From Streptacidiphilus sp. P02-A3a (lineage in GTDB: Bacteria > Actinomycetota > Actinomycetes > Streptomycetales > Streptomycetaceae), in contig NZ_CP048289.1 of assembly GCF_014084105.1 (NCBI RefSeq), positions 2,985,922-3,049,921 of the forward strand: a stretch of 64,000 nt of DNA. The letters run 5' to 3'. A program made the position numbers and the translations under genes. The notes under the pieces were generated by a model that saw nothing but the letters and a program-made list of their open reading frames with translations, had not been told where the DNA came from and ran no database searches. This document shows positions 46,076 to 54,139 of this stretch, piece after piece (position 1 is the stretch's first letter; each line of letters opens with the position of its first letter).

Positions 46076-47109
46076 TCACCACCCTGCCGTGGACCCAGCC
46101 CGCACTCACCGAACTGCAGGACTGCCTCGACCTGATGACCGCCGACAGCACGGTGCCCGGCGGTGTCGTCGCCCACGGCACCTACGACAGCGCCCCCGGC
46201 TTCCTGACGTCCGGTGTCGTCGCCCCCGAATGCGGCGAGGCCCGTCCCGGCCCCGGCACCGTCTACGACGTCGCCTCACTGACCAAAGTGCTGGCCACCT
46301 GGCCGCTGATCGGCAGCCTGCAGTCGCTCGACCTGGACGCCCCCGTCCGGGAACTCCTGCACCGCCTTCCGGACGACGCCCCGGGCGGGCAGGTGACAGT
46401 ACGGCAGATCCTTGCCCACACGTCCGGGCTGCGCGCCGACACCCGCCTCGACCAGTACCGTGGCACGGGCACCGACCTGGCGGAACTCATCTGCCGAGAG
46501 GGCCTGATCGCCACACCCGGCGCCGGGCACCGCTACATCAACCGCGGCTTCATCCTCGCCGGGCTCCTCCTCGCCCAGGTCACCGGCCGGCGCCTGGACG
46601 AGCTCGCCGCCGACCTGTGGCACGGCCTGGGCATGCCCGCCACGCAGTACGGCCCGGTAGCCCGCGCTGTCCACGTCGCACCCACCGAACAGCGCTTCCC
46701 CGGTGCCCCAAGGCTGTGGGGTCTGCCGCACGACGACAACGCCGCTCTGCTGGGAGGCGTTGCCGGACACGCCGGGGTCTTCTCCACACCGGCCGACCTC
46801 GCCACTTACGCGTCCGCCCTCCTGCGCGGGCACCGCGAAGGCTCGCCGCTCGGCCGTTGGCTGACCCAGAGCATGGTGTCCCACGCCGTGATCGAGCCCG
46901 GCCTGGAACGGGGGCTGGCTTGGATCCTCGCCGACGAGGCCCACGTCGCCTACCACCACGGTTTCACCGGAACCAGCCTCTACCTCCACCCCGGCACCGG
47001 CCGCTACCTGGCCATCTGCACCAACGCCGTCTACCACCACCAGGACAACCGGACTCGGCTCGCCCCACTGCGGGCCCTCGCACTCAAAGCGATCACCGAC
47101 GAACCCTAG
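46072..47109 (+). CDS. serine hydrolase of the beta-lactamase class C / DD-peptidase fold
   Basis: 345 residues. The GTG start overlaps the MurA-like stop (GTGA), so the two are coupled. No signal peptide is seen, so a cytosolic enzyme is likely, unlike cell-wall DD-peptidases. The catalytic SxxK is SLTK in TVYDVASLTKVLATWPLI. The Tyr-x-Asn equivalent is YIN in HRYINRGFILAGLLLAQ. HTSG (ILAHTSGLRADTRL) follows the usual spacing, and the late motif reads HHGFTGTSLYLHPGTG. Members include esterases and amidases. In this operon it could cleave an acyl or lactyl ester from an amino-sugar intermediate (inference). Confidence 0.88.
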   Translation: MITTLPWTQPALTELQDCLDLMTADSTVPGGVVAHGTYDSAPGFLTSGVVAPECGEARPGPGTVYDVASLTKVLATWPLIGSLQSLDLDAPVRELLHRLPDDAPGGQVTVRQILAHTSGLRADTRLDQYRGTGTDLAELICREGLIATPGAGHRYINRGFILAGLLLAQVTGRRLDELAADLWHGLGMPATQYGPVARAVHVAPTEQRFPGAPRLWGLPHDDNAALLGGVAGHAGVFSTPADLATYASALLRGHREGSPLGRWLTQSMVSHAVIEPGLERGLAWILADEAHVAYHHGFTGTSLYLHPGTGRYLAICTNAVYHHQDNRTRLAPLRALALKAITDEP

Positions 47110-47121
47110 GGAGGACCTGCC

Positions 47122-48174
47122 GTGGCCCACTGCACGCTCGCGTCCCTGACCACGCTCCGGCTCGGAGGCCCCGCCGGGCACATCATCACCGTCTCCGACC
47201 CCGCCGACTGGACCGACGCCATCCGGACCATCGACCTCAGGGGCGAGGAGGCACCCGTGGTGCTGGGCCACGGAAGCAATGTCATCGCCTCCGACGCAGG
47301 ACACCTCGGCACCGTCGTCGTGATGAACACCCGGGGCATCACCGCGACCCGGGTCGACCGGAGCACCGTCGAGGTCACCGTGCAGGCCGGCCATCCTCTC
47401 AGTGACCTGGTCCGGTGGGCAGCCGCCGAGGACCTGGCCGGAATGGAGTGCCTGGCCGGGATACCCGGCACGGTCGGCGCCGCCCCGGTCCAGAACGCCG
47501 GAGCATACGGTCAGCAGATCTCCGACGCCCTCGACCGCCTCACCGTCTGGGACTGGAAGACGGGCCGCCTGCGGACCCTGCCCGCCGAGGCATGCCGCCT
47601 GCGGCATCGCGGCAGCCGCTTCAAGGGCAGCCCTGGGTACTGGACCATCCTCAACGTCACCTTCCACCTCATCCGAGCCAAACGCGCCGCCCCGGTCACC
47701 TACCGGCCTTTGGCGGACGAACTCGGTGTCCCGATCGGCACTCGGCCACCGGTACCCGAGGTGGCGGGTGCGGTCCTGGCCAACCGGTACCGCCGCGGCC
47801 TCCTCCTGGACCGCAACGGCCCGGATGCCCGACAGGTCGGCTCCGTGTTCCTCAACCCACCCGTAACCGCCGATCAGGCCGCCCGCTGGTCGGCCGCCGG
47901 ATGCCCCGTCCACCACGACAGCGACGGACAACTGCGGGCCAGTGCGGGCTGGCTGCTGGAACACGTCGGCTGCCATCCGGGCGAGGAGGTCACCGACGGC
48001 GTCCGGTGCTCGAACCAGCGGGCCCTGACCCTCACCGCCCACAGTCGGGTCACGGCCACTGGCTTCACCCGGGCGCTCACCCTGCTCTCCGACCGTGTGA
48101 AGACCGCGACCGGGGTGAACCTTCGCCCCGAGCCCGTCGCCATCGGTATCTGGCCGGACACAACAGACGGCTGA
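47122..48174 (+). CDS. murB: MurB-like UDP-N-acetylenolpyruvoylglucosamine reductase
   Basis: 350 residues from a GTG with GGGAGGA upstream. The FAD domain is clear: TTLRLGGPAGHIITVSDP, VVLGHGSNVIASDAGHLG, AGIPGTVGAAPVQNAGAYGQ. The catalytic region has LRHRGSRFKGS (Arg159 equivalent) and GSVFLNP (Ser229 equivalent; the following Lys of KNP is Leu). It reduces an enolpyruvyl ether to a lactyl ether with NADPH, completing the step begun by MurA. It is the last gene of the four-gene set. Whether it duplicates the housekeeping murB cannot be told from this window. A specialised substrate is possible. Confidence 0.87.
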   Translation: MAHCTLASLTTLRLGGPAGHIITVSDPADWTDAIRTIDLRGEEAPVVLGHGSNVIASDAGHLGTVVVMNTRGITATRVDRSTVEVTVQAGHPLSDLVRWAAAEDLAGMECLAGIPGTVGAAPVQNAGAYGQQISDALDRLTVWDWKTGRLRTLPAEACRLRHRGSRFKGSPGYWTILNVTFHLIRAKRAAPVTYRPLADELGVPIGTRPPVPEVAGAVLANRYRRGLLLDRNGPDARQVGSVFLNPPVTADQAARWSAAGCPVHHDSDGQLRASAGWLLEHVGCHPGEEVTDGVRCSNQRALTLTAHSRVTATGFTRALTLLSDRVKTATGVNLRPEPVAIGIWPDTTDG

Positions 48175-48394
48175 TCATCGCGGTTGCCCCATCGGCTCAG
48201 GCCCGGACTGCCCCTGCCTGGGCGCGGCCATTGTCGACATCGAGACCGGTACCGGCTCCTGTCACCTCGCCGCCACTGGCGTACGAGCCGAACGGTAGCC
48301 GGGTGGCTGAACCGCCGCGGAGTCTCGGCATGGCACTGACTCTCATCCGCCAGCGAGTTCCCCGGGCCGTCCGTCGTGTTGTCGGCGGGGTGAG

Positions 48395-49354
48395 TCAGCG
48401 GAGGCGCTGGGCCAGTTGGACCCAGAGGGGGAGGAGGACGAGGGTGGTCACCGAGGTTTTGACCACCAGTGAGGCGGACATTTCCAGGCTTTCCGCGTCG
48501 ACGTCGTAGCGCTGCGCGAAAATGAAAAGGTTCTGTGGCGCGGGCATTGCCGCGATCAGGACCAGGTAGTCGAGCCAGATTCCGCTGACGCCGAAAATCA
48601 GGAAGCACACGGCCCAGGTGAGCAGCGGGAACAGGACGCATTTGAAGGCGATCAGCCAGATTTCCTCGAACGGGGTTCCGCGCACCCGCAGGCCGCTGCC
48701 GCCGAGGTGCAGGCCGAGGGCGAAGAGGGCGACCGGGGAGGCGCTGACGCCGACGAAGGAGAAGCCCTCCAGGAGCGTCGCGGGGACGCGTACCGACAGC
48801 AGGTTCAGCGCGAGCCCGGCCACGCAGGAGAGGACCAGGGGGGTGGTCAGTGAGGACCACAGCGCTCGCCGGACCCGGATGGCCGCTCTGGCGGTCGGGT
48901 CCGCCACGCCCAGTTCCATGATCAGGATGACCACCGAGGACAGCACGCACACCTGGAACAGCAGCACCGAGAAGATCGGCGTCGCGGTCCCGAAGAGCAT
49001 GATGAACACCGGCACCGCGAAGTAGGCGGTGTTCACCTGTATCCCGGCCATGATGCGCAGCGCTATGCCCTGCGGCCGACGGGTGCCGAACAGGTACGCG
49101 GCCAGCCCGACCAGGGCCGTGCTCGCAGCCGCGCTGACGATGTAGCCGGACAGCGCCCGCCAGACGAACAGCGTGCGCAGGTCGCTGCCGTAGACGTTGC
49201 CGAACAGGTAGCAGGGGATGCCGAAGAGGAAGGTGAAGTCCGAGAACGCCTTGGACGTCTCGGGGGCGATCACCTTGCGCCGGGCGAAGACGACCCCGGC
49301 CCCGAAGGCCAGTCCCACTGGAAAGAGTTTGGGGAGTGTGCTCAGCGCGTCCAC
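48395..49354 (-). CDS. AEC (auxin efflux carrier) family transporter
   Basis: 319 residues from a GTG at 49354. About ten helices are visible, beginning VGLAFGAGVVFARRKVIAPE. Family landmarks include FLFGIPCYLFGNVYGSDLRT, IMAGIQVNTAYFAVPVFIML and LIAAMPAPQNLFIFAQRYDV with the conserved PAPQN turn. Such carriers move organic acids, malonate or similar compounds across the membrane. It converges on murB across a 220-bp gap, so a link to the Mur-like pathway is only positional. Confidence 0.88.
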   Translation of the reverse strand: MDALSTLPKLFPVGLAFGAGVVFARRKVIAPETSKAFSDFTFLFGIPCYLFGNVYGSDLRTLFVWRALSGYIVSAAASTALVGLAAYLFGTRRPQGIALRIMAGIQVNTAYFAVPVFIMLFGTATPIFSVLLFQVCVLSSVVILIMELGVADPTARAAIRVRRALWSSLTTPLVLSCVAGLALNLLSVRVPATLLEGFSFVGVSASPVALFALGLHLGGSGLRVRGTPFEEIWLIAFKCVLFPLLTWAVCFLIFGVSGIWLDYLVLIAAMPAPQNLFIFAQRYDVDAESLEMSASLVVKTSVTTLVLLPLWVQLAQRLR

Positions 49355-49719
49355 GACTCAGACGACGCCGAGGCGCGGTTGCCGGAATTTCAGAACGTCC
49401 GCTCGCCCGCGCATGAAACGCCTTTTCGTTGCCCCTGGAAAAGGGAATTGACAGGACGTCGGCGCAATACGATCCTGCGTCAGGTCCTCATTGACCGACG
49501 AAGCGAGACGCTAACAGGGGCTTTGTTCGAGTGTCAACGCCGCCTGCATGTACCCGGTGGTGAATCGACGGATTCAGTCGGAGTGTGAGTGCGTCCGCCA
49601 TCGGCGGTCGTTCATCGCCTAGTACTCCTGTAGTTCGTGATGTGTCATGGTCTCGGGGGCTGCCTGCCGCTGATGGAAGCTCAGGTGGCCTCGGCGCGCC
49701 GTCTGAGTAGAGTCGCGCC
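49355..49719. other. gene-free stretch between divergent transporter and acetyltransferase genes
   Basis: It is less GC-rich than its flanks and should hold the AEC and GNAT promoters. No RNA gene, IS end or small gene was recognised. One TTGACA-like box near 49449 has a poor match at its -10 position. Confidence 0.4.
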
Positions 49720-50217
49720 GTGCCCGAGTTGGAGCAGTTGGATGCTGGCCATGCCCCGGCGGTCCTGGCTTTCGAGCTGGCGAACCGTGCCTACTTCGCT
49801 GCCTCGGTTTCCGACCGGGGCGACGAGTTCTACGACCAGTTCGCCGACCGGCACAGCGCCATGCTTGCCGAGCAAGAGGCTGGCAGCTGCGCCTTCTACG
49901 TGCTGGTCGCCGAGGATGGATCGGTTCTGGGCCGGTTCAACCTGTACGACGTCGAGGACGGAACTGCCAACCTCGGCTACCGGGTCGCGCAGCACGTTGC
50001 CGACTGCGGTGTAGCGACCTCGACTGTCCGGGAGTTGTGTCGGCTGGCGGCGGCGCGGCACGGGCTGCACACACTGAGGGCAGCCACATCCCACGCCAAT
50101 GCCGCGTCCCGGAAGGTGCTGACCAAGACCGGGTTCGTCCCCGTCGGCCCGGCAGACCCGGCCGACCTCGGCGGTAAGCCAGGCACCTGGTATCAGCGCG
50201 ACCTGGCACTCCGTTGA
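49720..50217 (+). CDS. GNAT family N-acetyltransferase (RimJ/RimL-like)
   Basis: 165 residues from a GTG with a weak GAGTAGAG upstream. The GNAT core is seen in FYVLVAEDGSVLGRFNLYDV, NLGYRVAQHVADCGVATSTV (acetyl-CoA loop region) and a late helix-strand pair, HANAASRKVLTKTGFVPVGP. The RKVLTKTGF segment is typical of ribosomal-protein or antibiotic N-acetyltransferases. Substrate unknown. Confidence 0.87.
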   Translation: MPELEQLDAGHAPAVLAFELANRAYFAASVSDRGDEFYDQFADRHSAMLAEQEAGSCAFYVLVAEDGSVLGRFNLYDVEDGTANLGYRVAQHVADCGVATSTVRELCRLAAARHGLHTLRAATSHANAASRKVLTKTGFVPVGPADPADLGGKPGTWYQRDLALR

Positions 50218-50277
50218 TCATCGGTGTGTGAGGACTGAAGATCGTGCGGTGGCCGCAGGTCGTAGCGCAGACCTGCT

Positions 50278-50500
50278 CGATGGCAAGAGACGTTCGAGGG
50301 CCTGATGGGCCGGATAGCGGGCCGGTTCAAGCGGGTCGAGCCCCGACGCCGGGGCCGGCGATCGGTGCTCGGGCTGCTGTCGGATCTGCCGCGCAGGAAC
50401 TGCTGGACCATCGGACGAGCACCAGGTCCGCCGCTACGCGTCCTGGTCGCGCTGGGTCCCGCTCGCCATGCTCGCGCACGCCTTCCTTGTGTGGTCTCGT
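50278..50500 (+). pseudogene. IS701-family transposase remnant with internal deletion
   Basis: The start of an IS701-type transposase is readable as LMGRIAGRFKRVEPRRRGRR and SVLGLLSDLPRRNCWTI. At about 50412 it jumps, in another frame, to DEHQVRRYASWSRWVPLAML and AHAFLVWSRRG, which belongs near the C-terminus. The middle of the protein, including the DDE catalytic residues, is gone. Terminal inverted repeats were not found. Confidence 0.72.
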
Positions 50501-50786
50501 CGAGGGCGGCGACGACGAAGGCGGCGTGGACGTCGCCGGGGGCGTGGGTGGTCGGGGACGGTGCTCTGGCGTGATGATCGGTACAGGTGGGCCCGGTGTA
50601 TACGCGCATATGTGAGTGCGGTGGTGTAACTTATAAGCATCACGATACCGATGCCTGCTGCCTCGATGTGCAGCGGTGAGGAACACTAGTACAGGTCGGC
50701 CATCGGGCGGCGGTGTACTTGGAGTTGGGTCACCCCCGGCCTGCAAGCATGAGGCGACCCAACCCGTTCAATCGCGTAGCGGCGAA

Positions 50787-50805
50787 GCCCGGCATCCAGC
50801 CGGGC
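50787..50805 (-). terminator. hairpin after the 62-residue gene
   Basis: A perfect 7-bp stem GCCCGGC / GCCGGGC with a 5-base loop lies 15 bp beyond the end of the minus-strand gene at 50821. Confidence 0.6.
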
Positions 50806-50820
50806 CTCTCGCTCGGTCCG

Positions 50821-51009
50821 CTACCGGGGAATGATCGCGAGCAACACGCCAAAGCTGGTGACCGCTGCCAACGCGGCAGTGCACAGCCATAGGCGCCGGG
50901 TCTCCCGGATCAACACCCTGGTAGCCGTGACGAGCGAGTCGTCGCGGCGCTCCACCACCTGTCCCTCAACGGCCTTGAGGTCCTGGAATTTCTCGGGCTC
51001 GACGCCCAT
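50821..51009 (-). CDS. small single-pass membrane protein, 62 aa
   Basis: ATG at 51009 with a GGGAGGG ribosome binding site. A charged N-terminus (EPEKFQDLKAVEGQVVERRD) leads to a C-terminal helix (LWLCTAALAAVTSFGVLLAI), so it is probably tail-anchored. Such short proteins are common in mobile regions of actinomycetes. Function unknown. Confidence 0.65.
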   Translation of the reverse strand: MGVEPEKFQDLKAVEGQVVERRDDSLVTATRVLIRETRRLWLCTAALAAVTSFGVLLAIIPR

Positions 51010-51186
51010 GGTGAAGCTCCCTCCCCTTGTCAGTAGCAGGCCCACTCGGCCCTGCTGGGTCCCGTGGTTCCGGGCACCTGTCCGACGCCCGGCCGGGGGA
51101 GGTGTACCTGGACAGATTACCTGCAACGAGGGCGTTGCTGTTGTCATTGAGTGGCGAATCCCTGGCGCGGCATGGCGATTCGCAGC

Positions 51187-51456
51187 TCAGGCCTCCGGCT
51201 CGTCGGACGGGGGAAGGGTATTGAACTCGTTCGACGGCATGGCCTCCTCGATCCAGTCGTCCTGCCAGTCATATAGCCACTCGGTACGTATCCGTACCGT
51301 CTCCGCCCACGGGAAGACCCCCGGGGTGAGTTCCAAGACCCGGTTCTTGATCATGCCGACGGCCCGCTCGACCTTCGAGTAGGCGATGTTGCGGCCCAGC
51401 TTCCGGTTGACATGGAACTGGAAGGTGATCCGCAGAACCCGTGGTGTGTCCGCCAT
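51187..51456 (-). CDS. hypothetical protein, 89 aa
   Basis: ATG at 51456 with GGGGGAG five bases upstream. It opens LRITFQFHVNRKLGRNIAYS and continues VERAVGMIKNRVLELTPGVF with an acidic tail. It is probably a small cytosolic alpha/beta protein. It is in the same direction as the 62-residue gene downstream and may be co-transcribed. Family not recognised. Confidence 0.6.
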   Translation of the reverse strand: MADTPRVLRITFQFHVNRKLGRNIAYSKVERAVGMIKNRVLELTPGVFPWAETVRIRTEWLYDWQDDWIEEAMPSNEFNTLPPSDEPEA

Positions 51457-51574
51457 GTTGGCTCCCCCTGTCCCTGTCTGTCTCACGAGACCAGCTCAAC
51501 TCTCGTGAAATATAAGGGACTTTGACGAGACAGGCTCGATCCGGTCGAGTGCTCCCATCGGTCCTCGGGCTTCG

Positions 51575-51841
51575 GTGGCGCTGTCTGGCTTCGTGCGCGC
51601 AGGGGCATCCGCAGGAGGATCGCGAAGATGGACGTCCCGGGCTGCGGGGACGAGCGTCCGGCGGTTGCAGCGCGCCGAGCAGCAGGTCGCTGAGCTGGTG
51701 GCGTCCATCGCGGCGATGGGGGACCCGCCGTACCCGGAGAGCACGCTGGCGGAGCTGCGGGACGTGTTCGACGCCCGGGAGCGGGCGAAGCTGAGGTACC
51801 TGCGGGTCGCCCTCGAATGGGACGATCCCGAAGAGCCGTGA
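51575..51841 (+). CDS. hypothetical protein, up to 88 aa
   Basis: The frame is open from a GTG at 51575, but the start may be further in. The second half (QRAEQQVAELVASIAAMGDP, then a Leu/Arg-rich helix LAELRDVFDARERAKLRYLR) looks like a real helical protein. The first 30 residues do not. Nothing else is recognised. It converges with the membrane gene at 51889. Confidence 0.45.
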   Translation: MALSGFVRAGASAGGSRRWTSRAAGTSVRRLQRAEQQVAELVASIAAMGDPPYPESTLAELRDVFDARERAKLRYLRVALEWDDPEEP

Positions 51842-51888
51842 GGGGGCGGGCCGTGCCACCGCCGAGTGGCGGCCCGGCCCGCCCCGGC

Positions 51889-52260
51889 CTACGCCAGCTT
51901 GCTCGCGGCCGCCGGTCGCGGAAGCGCGGTCGACGGAACGGGTGCCGTCACCTGGGTCCGCACGAACGCGGACACCACCGCCGACGCCAGCGACATCACC
52001 ATGGCCTGCTGGTCGGCCGACCAGTGCAGGCCGAAGCCCACACCCAACGCCATGACCGCCTGCACCAGGCCCAGAATCGCCCCTGACACGCCGTCATGTG
52101 TCGACACCGCCACCAGCAGCCCGGCGGCCGCGACCACCACGGCGTTCACCACGGACTGCTGATCCGGCGACAGGTGGAACACCAGCGCACACAGGGACTT
52201 CACGGCGATCTCCGCCAGCGCCAACCACAGCACCGGCTCCCTGCCCAGGATCTTGCCCAC
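51889..52260 (-). CDS. small multi-helix membrane protein, holin-like, 123 aa
   Basis: Probable GTG start at 52260 with GGAGGG seven bases upstream. Two to three hydrophobic helices (PVLWLALAEIAVKSLCALVF, SVVNAVVVAAAGLLVAVSTH, AILGLVQAVMALGVGFGLHW) alternate with SPDQQ/SADQQ turns that look like an internal duplication. Holins have this general shape, but no motif proves it. It lies in a region of mobile-element character. Confidence 0.6.
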   Translation of the reverse strand: MGKILGREPVLWLALAEIAVKSLCALVFHLSPDQQSVVNAVVVAAAGLLVAVSTHDGVSGAILGLVQAVMALGVGFGLHWSADQQAMVMSLASAVVSAFVRTQVTAPVPSTALPRPAAASKLA

Positions 52261-52372
52261 GACCACTCCCTCCACCAGGCCAACACCGTGACCTACGATC
52301 TGCCCCCAAGTGGCACGAGCATGCCGGCCAACACCCGGCGGCGGGGTGCAGCGTGCTGCCTGTGTGCCTTGG

Positions 52373-52786
52373 TCAGCGCGCAAGCGAGGCGGTCAGAAAC
52401 TCCTGCACCGGTTCGAAGAGCCCGTACGGGACGTACTCGGGGATGTCGGCCAGGGCTACCCACGCGAACGCGTCCAACTCTTCCGTGTCGACCACCTCGG
52501 CGACGCCGCTGACGACTTCGCACGCCGTGTACGACATCAGCCGACCGGTCTTCGGGTGCACCCGTTCGCCGAGCAGCTTGATTGCCTTCACGGTCAGCCC
52601 GGTCTCCTCCTGGGTCTCCCGTACGGCAGCCTGCTCAGACGACTCGCCTCCCTCGATCTCACCGGCTGGGAACTGCCAGGAAAGCTGCCCCTCACTGACC
52701 CGGCGGCGGACCATCAGCACTCGCCCGGCGTCCGTCACGATGGCTGCGGCAATCCCCGGCCGCTCTTCAGCAGCCTGCTCAGTCAT
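52373..52786 (-). CDS. NUDIX hydrolase (Pif-like)
   Basis: 137 residues. The ATG at 52786 has GGAGGAG upstream. The open frame to 52918 is not used. The complete Nudix box reads GEIEGGESSEQAAVRETQEE followed by TGL, so the metal-binding glutamates are present. WQFPAGEIEGGE and RLMSYTACEVVSG resemble the Nudix proteins found in actinomycete integrative elements. In pSAM2, a Nudix-motif protein (Pif) causes immunity to transfer. The upstream gene at 52922 and the GntR repressor at 53384 complete that comparison. The real substrate is unknown. Confidence 0.88.
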   Translation of the reverse strand: MTEQAAEERPGIAAAIVTDAGRVLMVRRRVSEGQLSWQFPAGEIEGGESSEQAAVRETQEETGLTVKAIKLLGERVHPKTGRLMSYTACEVVSGVAEVVDTEELDAFAWVALADIPEYVPYGLFEPVQEFLTASLAR

Positions 52787-52921
52787 GTGTGCTCTCCTCC
52801 AGGGCTGTCCATGGGGATGAAGCGGGTCAGGGCTTTTCGGAACCGACATGACGTCCATGTTCTCCACCGCGCCACTGTTGATCGCCTCTCCGGTCGGGTA
52901 CGCAGAGGAAGTGCTCACACA

Positions 52922-53164
52922 TCACGCTACGTCGCCGGGCATGAGGTACGGCCGCTTCCGGCGCGGCAGGTCGGTCCGGTCCATGTAGGTCTCGATGCGG
53001 ATGGTGGTCTGGTCGTTGAGGGGGATGACGACGTCGGCGAGGCGTCGGATGATCTCGGTTTCGACGCTTTCACTGTGCCGGTCGAGGTCGAACGGCGGCC
53101 CGTCGAGGTGCACGACCTCCAGCGTCAGGGTCCAGGGGAATCGGGGTTCAGGGGCAGTCGCCAT
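52922..53164 (-). CDS. hypothetical protein, 80 aa
   Basis: ATG at 53164 with GGAGA upstream. Segments: RFPWTLTLEVVHLDGPPFDL, VETEIIRRLADVVIPLNDQT and a basic LPRRKRPYLMPG tail. It is likely a small alpha/beta protein. It is the first gene downstream of the palindromic operator promoter at 53298-53325 and ends 136 bp before the NUDIX start, so both may be one transcript. Confidence 0.65.
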   Translation of the reverse strand: MATAPEPRFPWTLTLEVVHLDGPPFDLDRHSESVETEIIRRLADVVIPLNDQTTIRIETYMDRTDLPRRKRPYLMPGDVA

Positions 53165-53297
53165 GGGCGGATCTCCAGGATGGCTGGTCGATTGTGGAGC
53201 GGGAGTGATCCGTCATGCGGGGTATGCCGTCGGCTACGTGCGAGTGAACCGGCTTTCCCCGCGTACAGTCGGTGACGAAGCATCACCAATACAGAAC

Positions 53298-53325
53298 AGC
53301 CTACCCAGTTACCTAGGTAAGTCAA
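53298..53325 (-). promoter_or_regulatory. promoter with palindromic operator in its spacer
   Basis: On the minus strand TTGACT is followed, 16 bases later, by TAGGCT, a sigma-70-type pair. The spacer is filled by the perfect palindrome TTACCTAGGTAA (53309-53320). It faces the 80-residue gene and NUDIX. The operator recurs, with one mismatch, before the GntR gene, so GntR is the likely repressor. Confidence 0.72.
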
Positions 53326-53335
53326 GGGTAAAGGT

Positions 53336-53365
53336 GAACCCCTGCCGAGCGACGGGCAGGGGTTC
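53336..53365 (-). terminator. terminator of the GntR gene
   Basis: A perfect 11-bp stem GAACCCCTGCC / GGCAGGGGTTC with an 8-base loop lies about 20 bp past the GntR stop and before the next promoter. Confidence 0.82.
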
Positions 53366-53383
53366 GGTCGGCAGGGGTGCGGT

Positions 53384-54109
53384 CTACAGCGCGTACTCCT
53401 CCACTCGCGCCCATCGGCCGCTCGGCGTGATGCCCACCTCGTAAGCCAATGGCTCGCCATTTGCGTCGAAGACCGTGTGCCGGGTCTCCGATACCGCCTC
53501 GGGGGCCTCCAGTTGGAGCAGTTGCAGTTCCTCGTGCGTCGCCAGTCGGGCGGTCCACACATCCTGACCGGACGACGGGCGACGTCCCGTCTGTACCTCC
53601 AGGTAGCGGGTCGTACCTTCGCGGATTCGCTCGCGCAGCAACAGGCGCGGGCAGCGGTCGGCCAACTCGGCGCTGAACCACGAGACCGAGGTCGCGGTCG
53701 GCAGCTGTCCCTCCAGGGTGACGCGCTGGCGTCGGATCACCGCAGCTCCTGGTTCGATGCCGAGGGCCGAGGCCACTTCCTCCGGTGCCTCGACCCTTTC
53801 TGCGGCCACGATCACGGCGTGTTCTCCCGCCGTGTAGACGTTTCCGGTCTTCTGGGCGATCTGATACCGCTCGCCTGCGGTGCGGGCGAGCAGTGCGCGC
53901 TCCCGGACGAACGTTCCGGCACCTTGGCGGCTCTCGACCAGCCCTTCCTGGCGTAGCAGGGCGATGGCGCGCTCGGCTGTCGCCTTGGCCACCTGCCAGG
54001 TCTGGGAAAGCTCCGGGACGGACGGGACGGTGTCGCCGGGTGCGAGTTCGCCCCGGACGATCTGGCCACGTAGATGCTGTGCGATCTGCTCGTATTTGGG
54101 CAGTGCCAT
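53384..54109 (-). CDS. GntR family (HutC/UTRA-type) transcriptional repressor
   Basis: 241 residues from an ATG at 54109 with GAGGGG upstream. The N-terminal winged helix reads PKYEQIAQHLRGQIVRGELA, PGDTVPSVPELSQTWQVAKA, TAERAIALLRQEGLVESRQG. A UTRA effector-binding domain follows (VSWFSAELADRCPRLLLRER, TARLATHEELQLLQLEAPEA). This class includes KorSA, which controls transfer genes in integrative elements such as pSAM2. Its probable operator (TTACCTAGGTAA and a near copy) sits before itself and before the 80-residue/NUDIX pair, so it likely represses both. Confidence 0.9.
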   Translation of the reverse strand: MALPKYEQIAQHLRGQIVRGELAPGDTVPSVPELSQTWQVAKATAERAIALLRQEGLVESRQGAGTFVRERALLARTAGERYQIAQKTGNVYTAGEHAVIVAAERVEAPEEVASALGIEPGAAVIRRQRVTLEGQLPTATSVSWFSAELADRCPRLLLRERIREGTTRYLEVQTGRRPSSGQDVWTARLATHEELQLLQLEAPEAVSETRHTVFDANGEPLAYEVGITPSGRWARVEEYAL

Positions 54110-54127
54110 GAGAACCCCTCGATCAAC

Positions 54128-54139
54128 TTTCCTAGGTAA
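54128..54139 (-). promoter_or_regulatory. near-copy of the GntR operator (autoregulation)
   Basis: TTTCCTAGGTAA differs from the palindrome TTACCTAGGTAA at 53309 in one base. It lies 18 bp upstream of the GntR start codon. Confidence 0.7.

Noticed and set aside
49448-49470. TTGACA box in the AEC/GNAT spacer as a promoter
   Set aside because: The best -10 candidate (TACGAT) is only 14 bases away, too short for a normal sigma-70 spacer.
52787-52918. N-terminal extension of the NUDIX protein
   Set aside because: The ATG at 52786 has a strong GGAGGAG site and starts the conserved part; the extension is low complexity.
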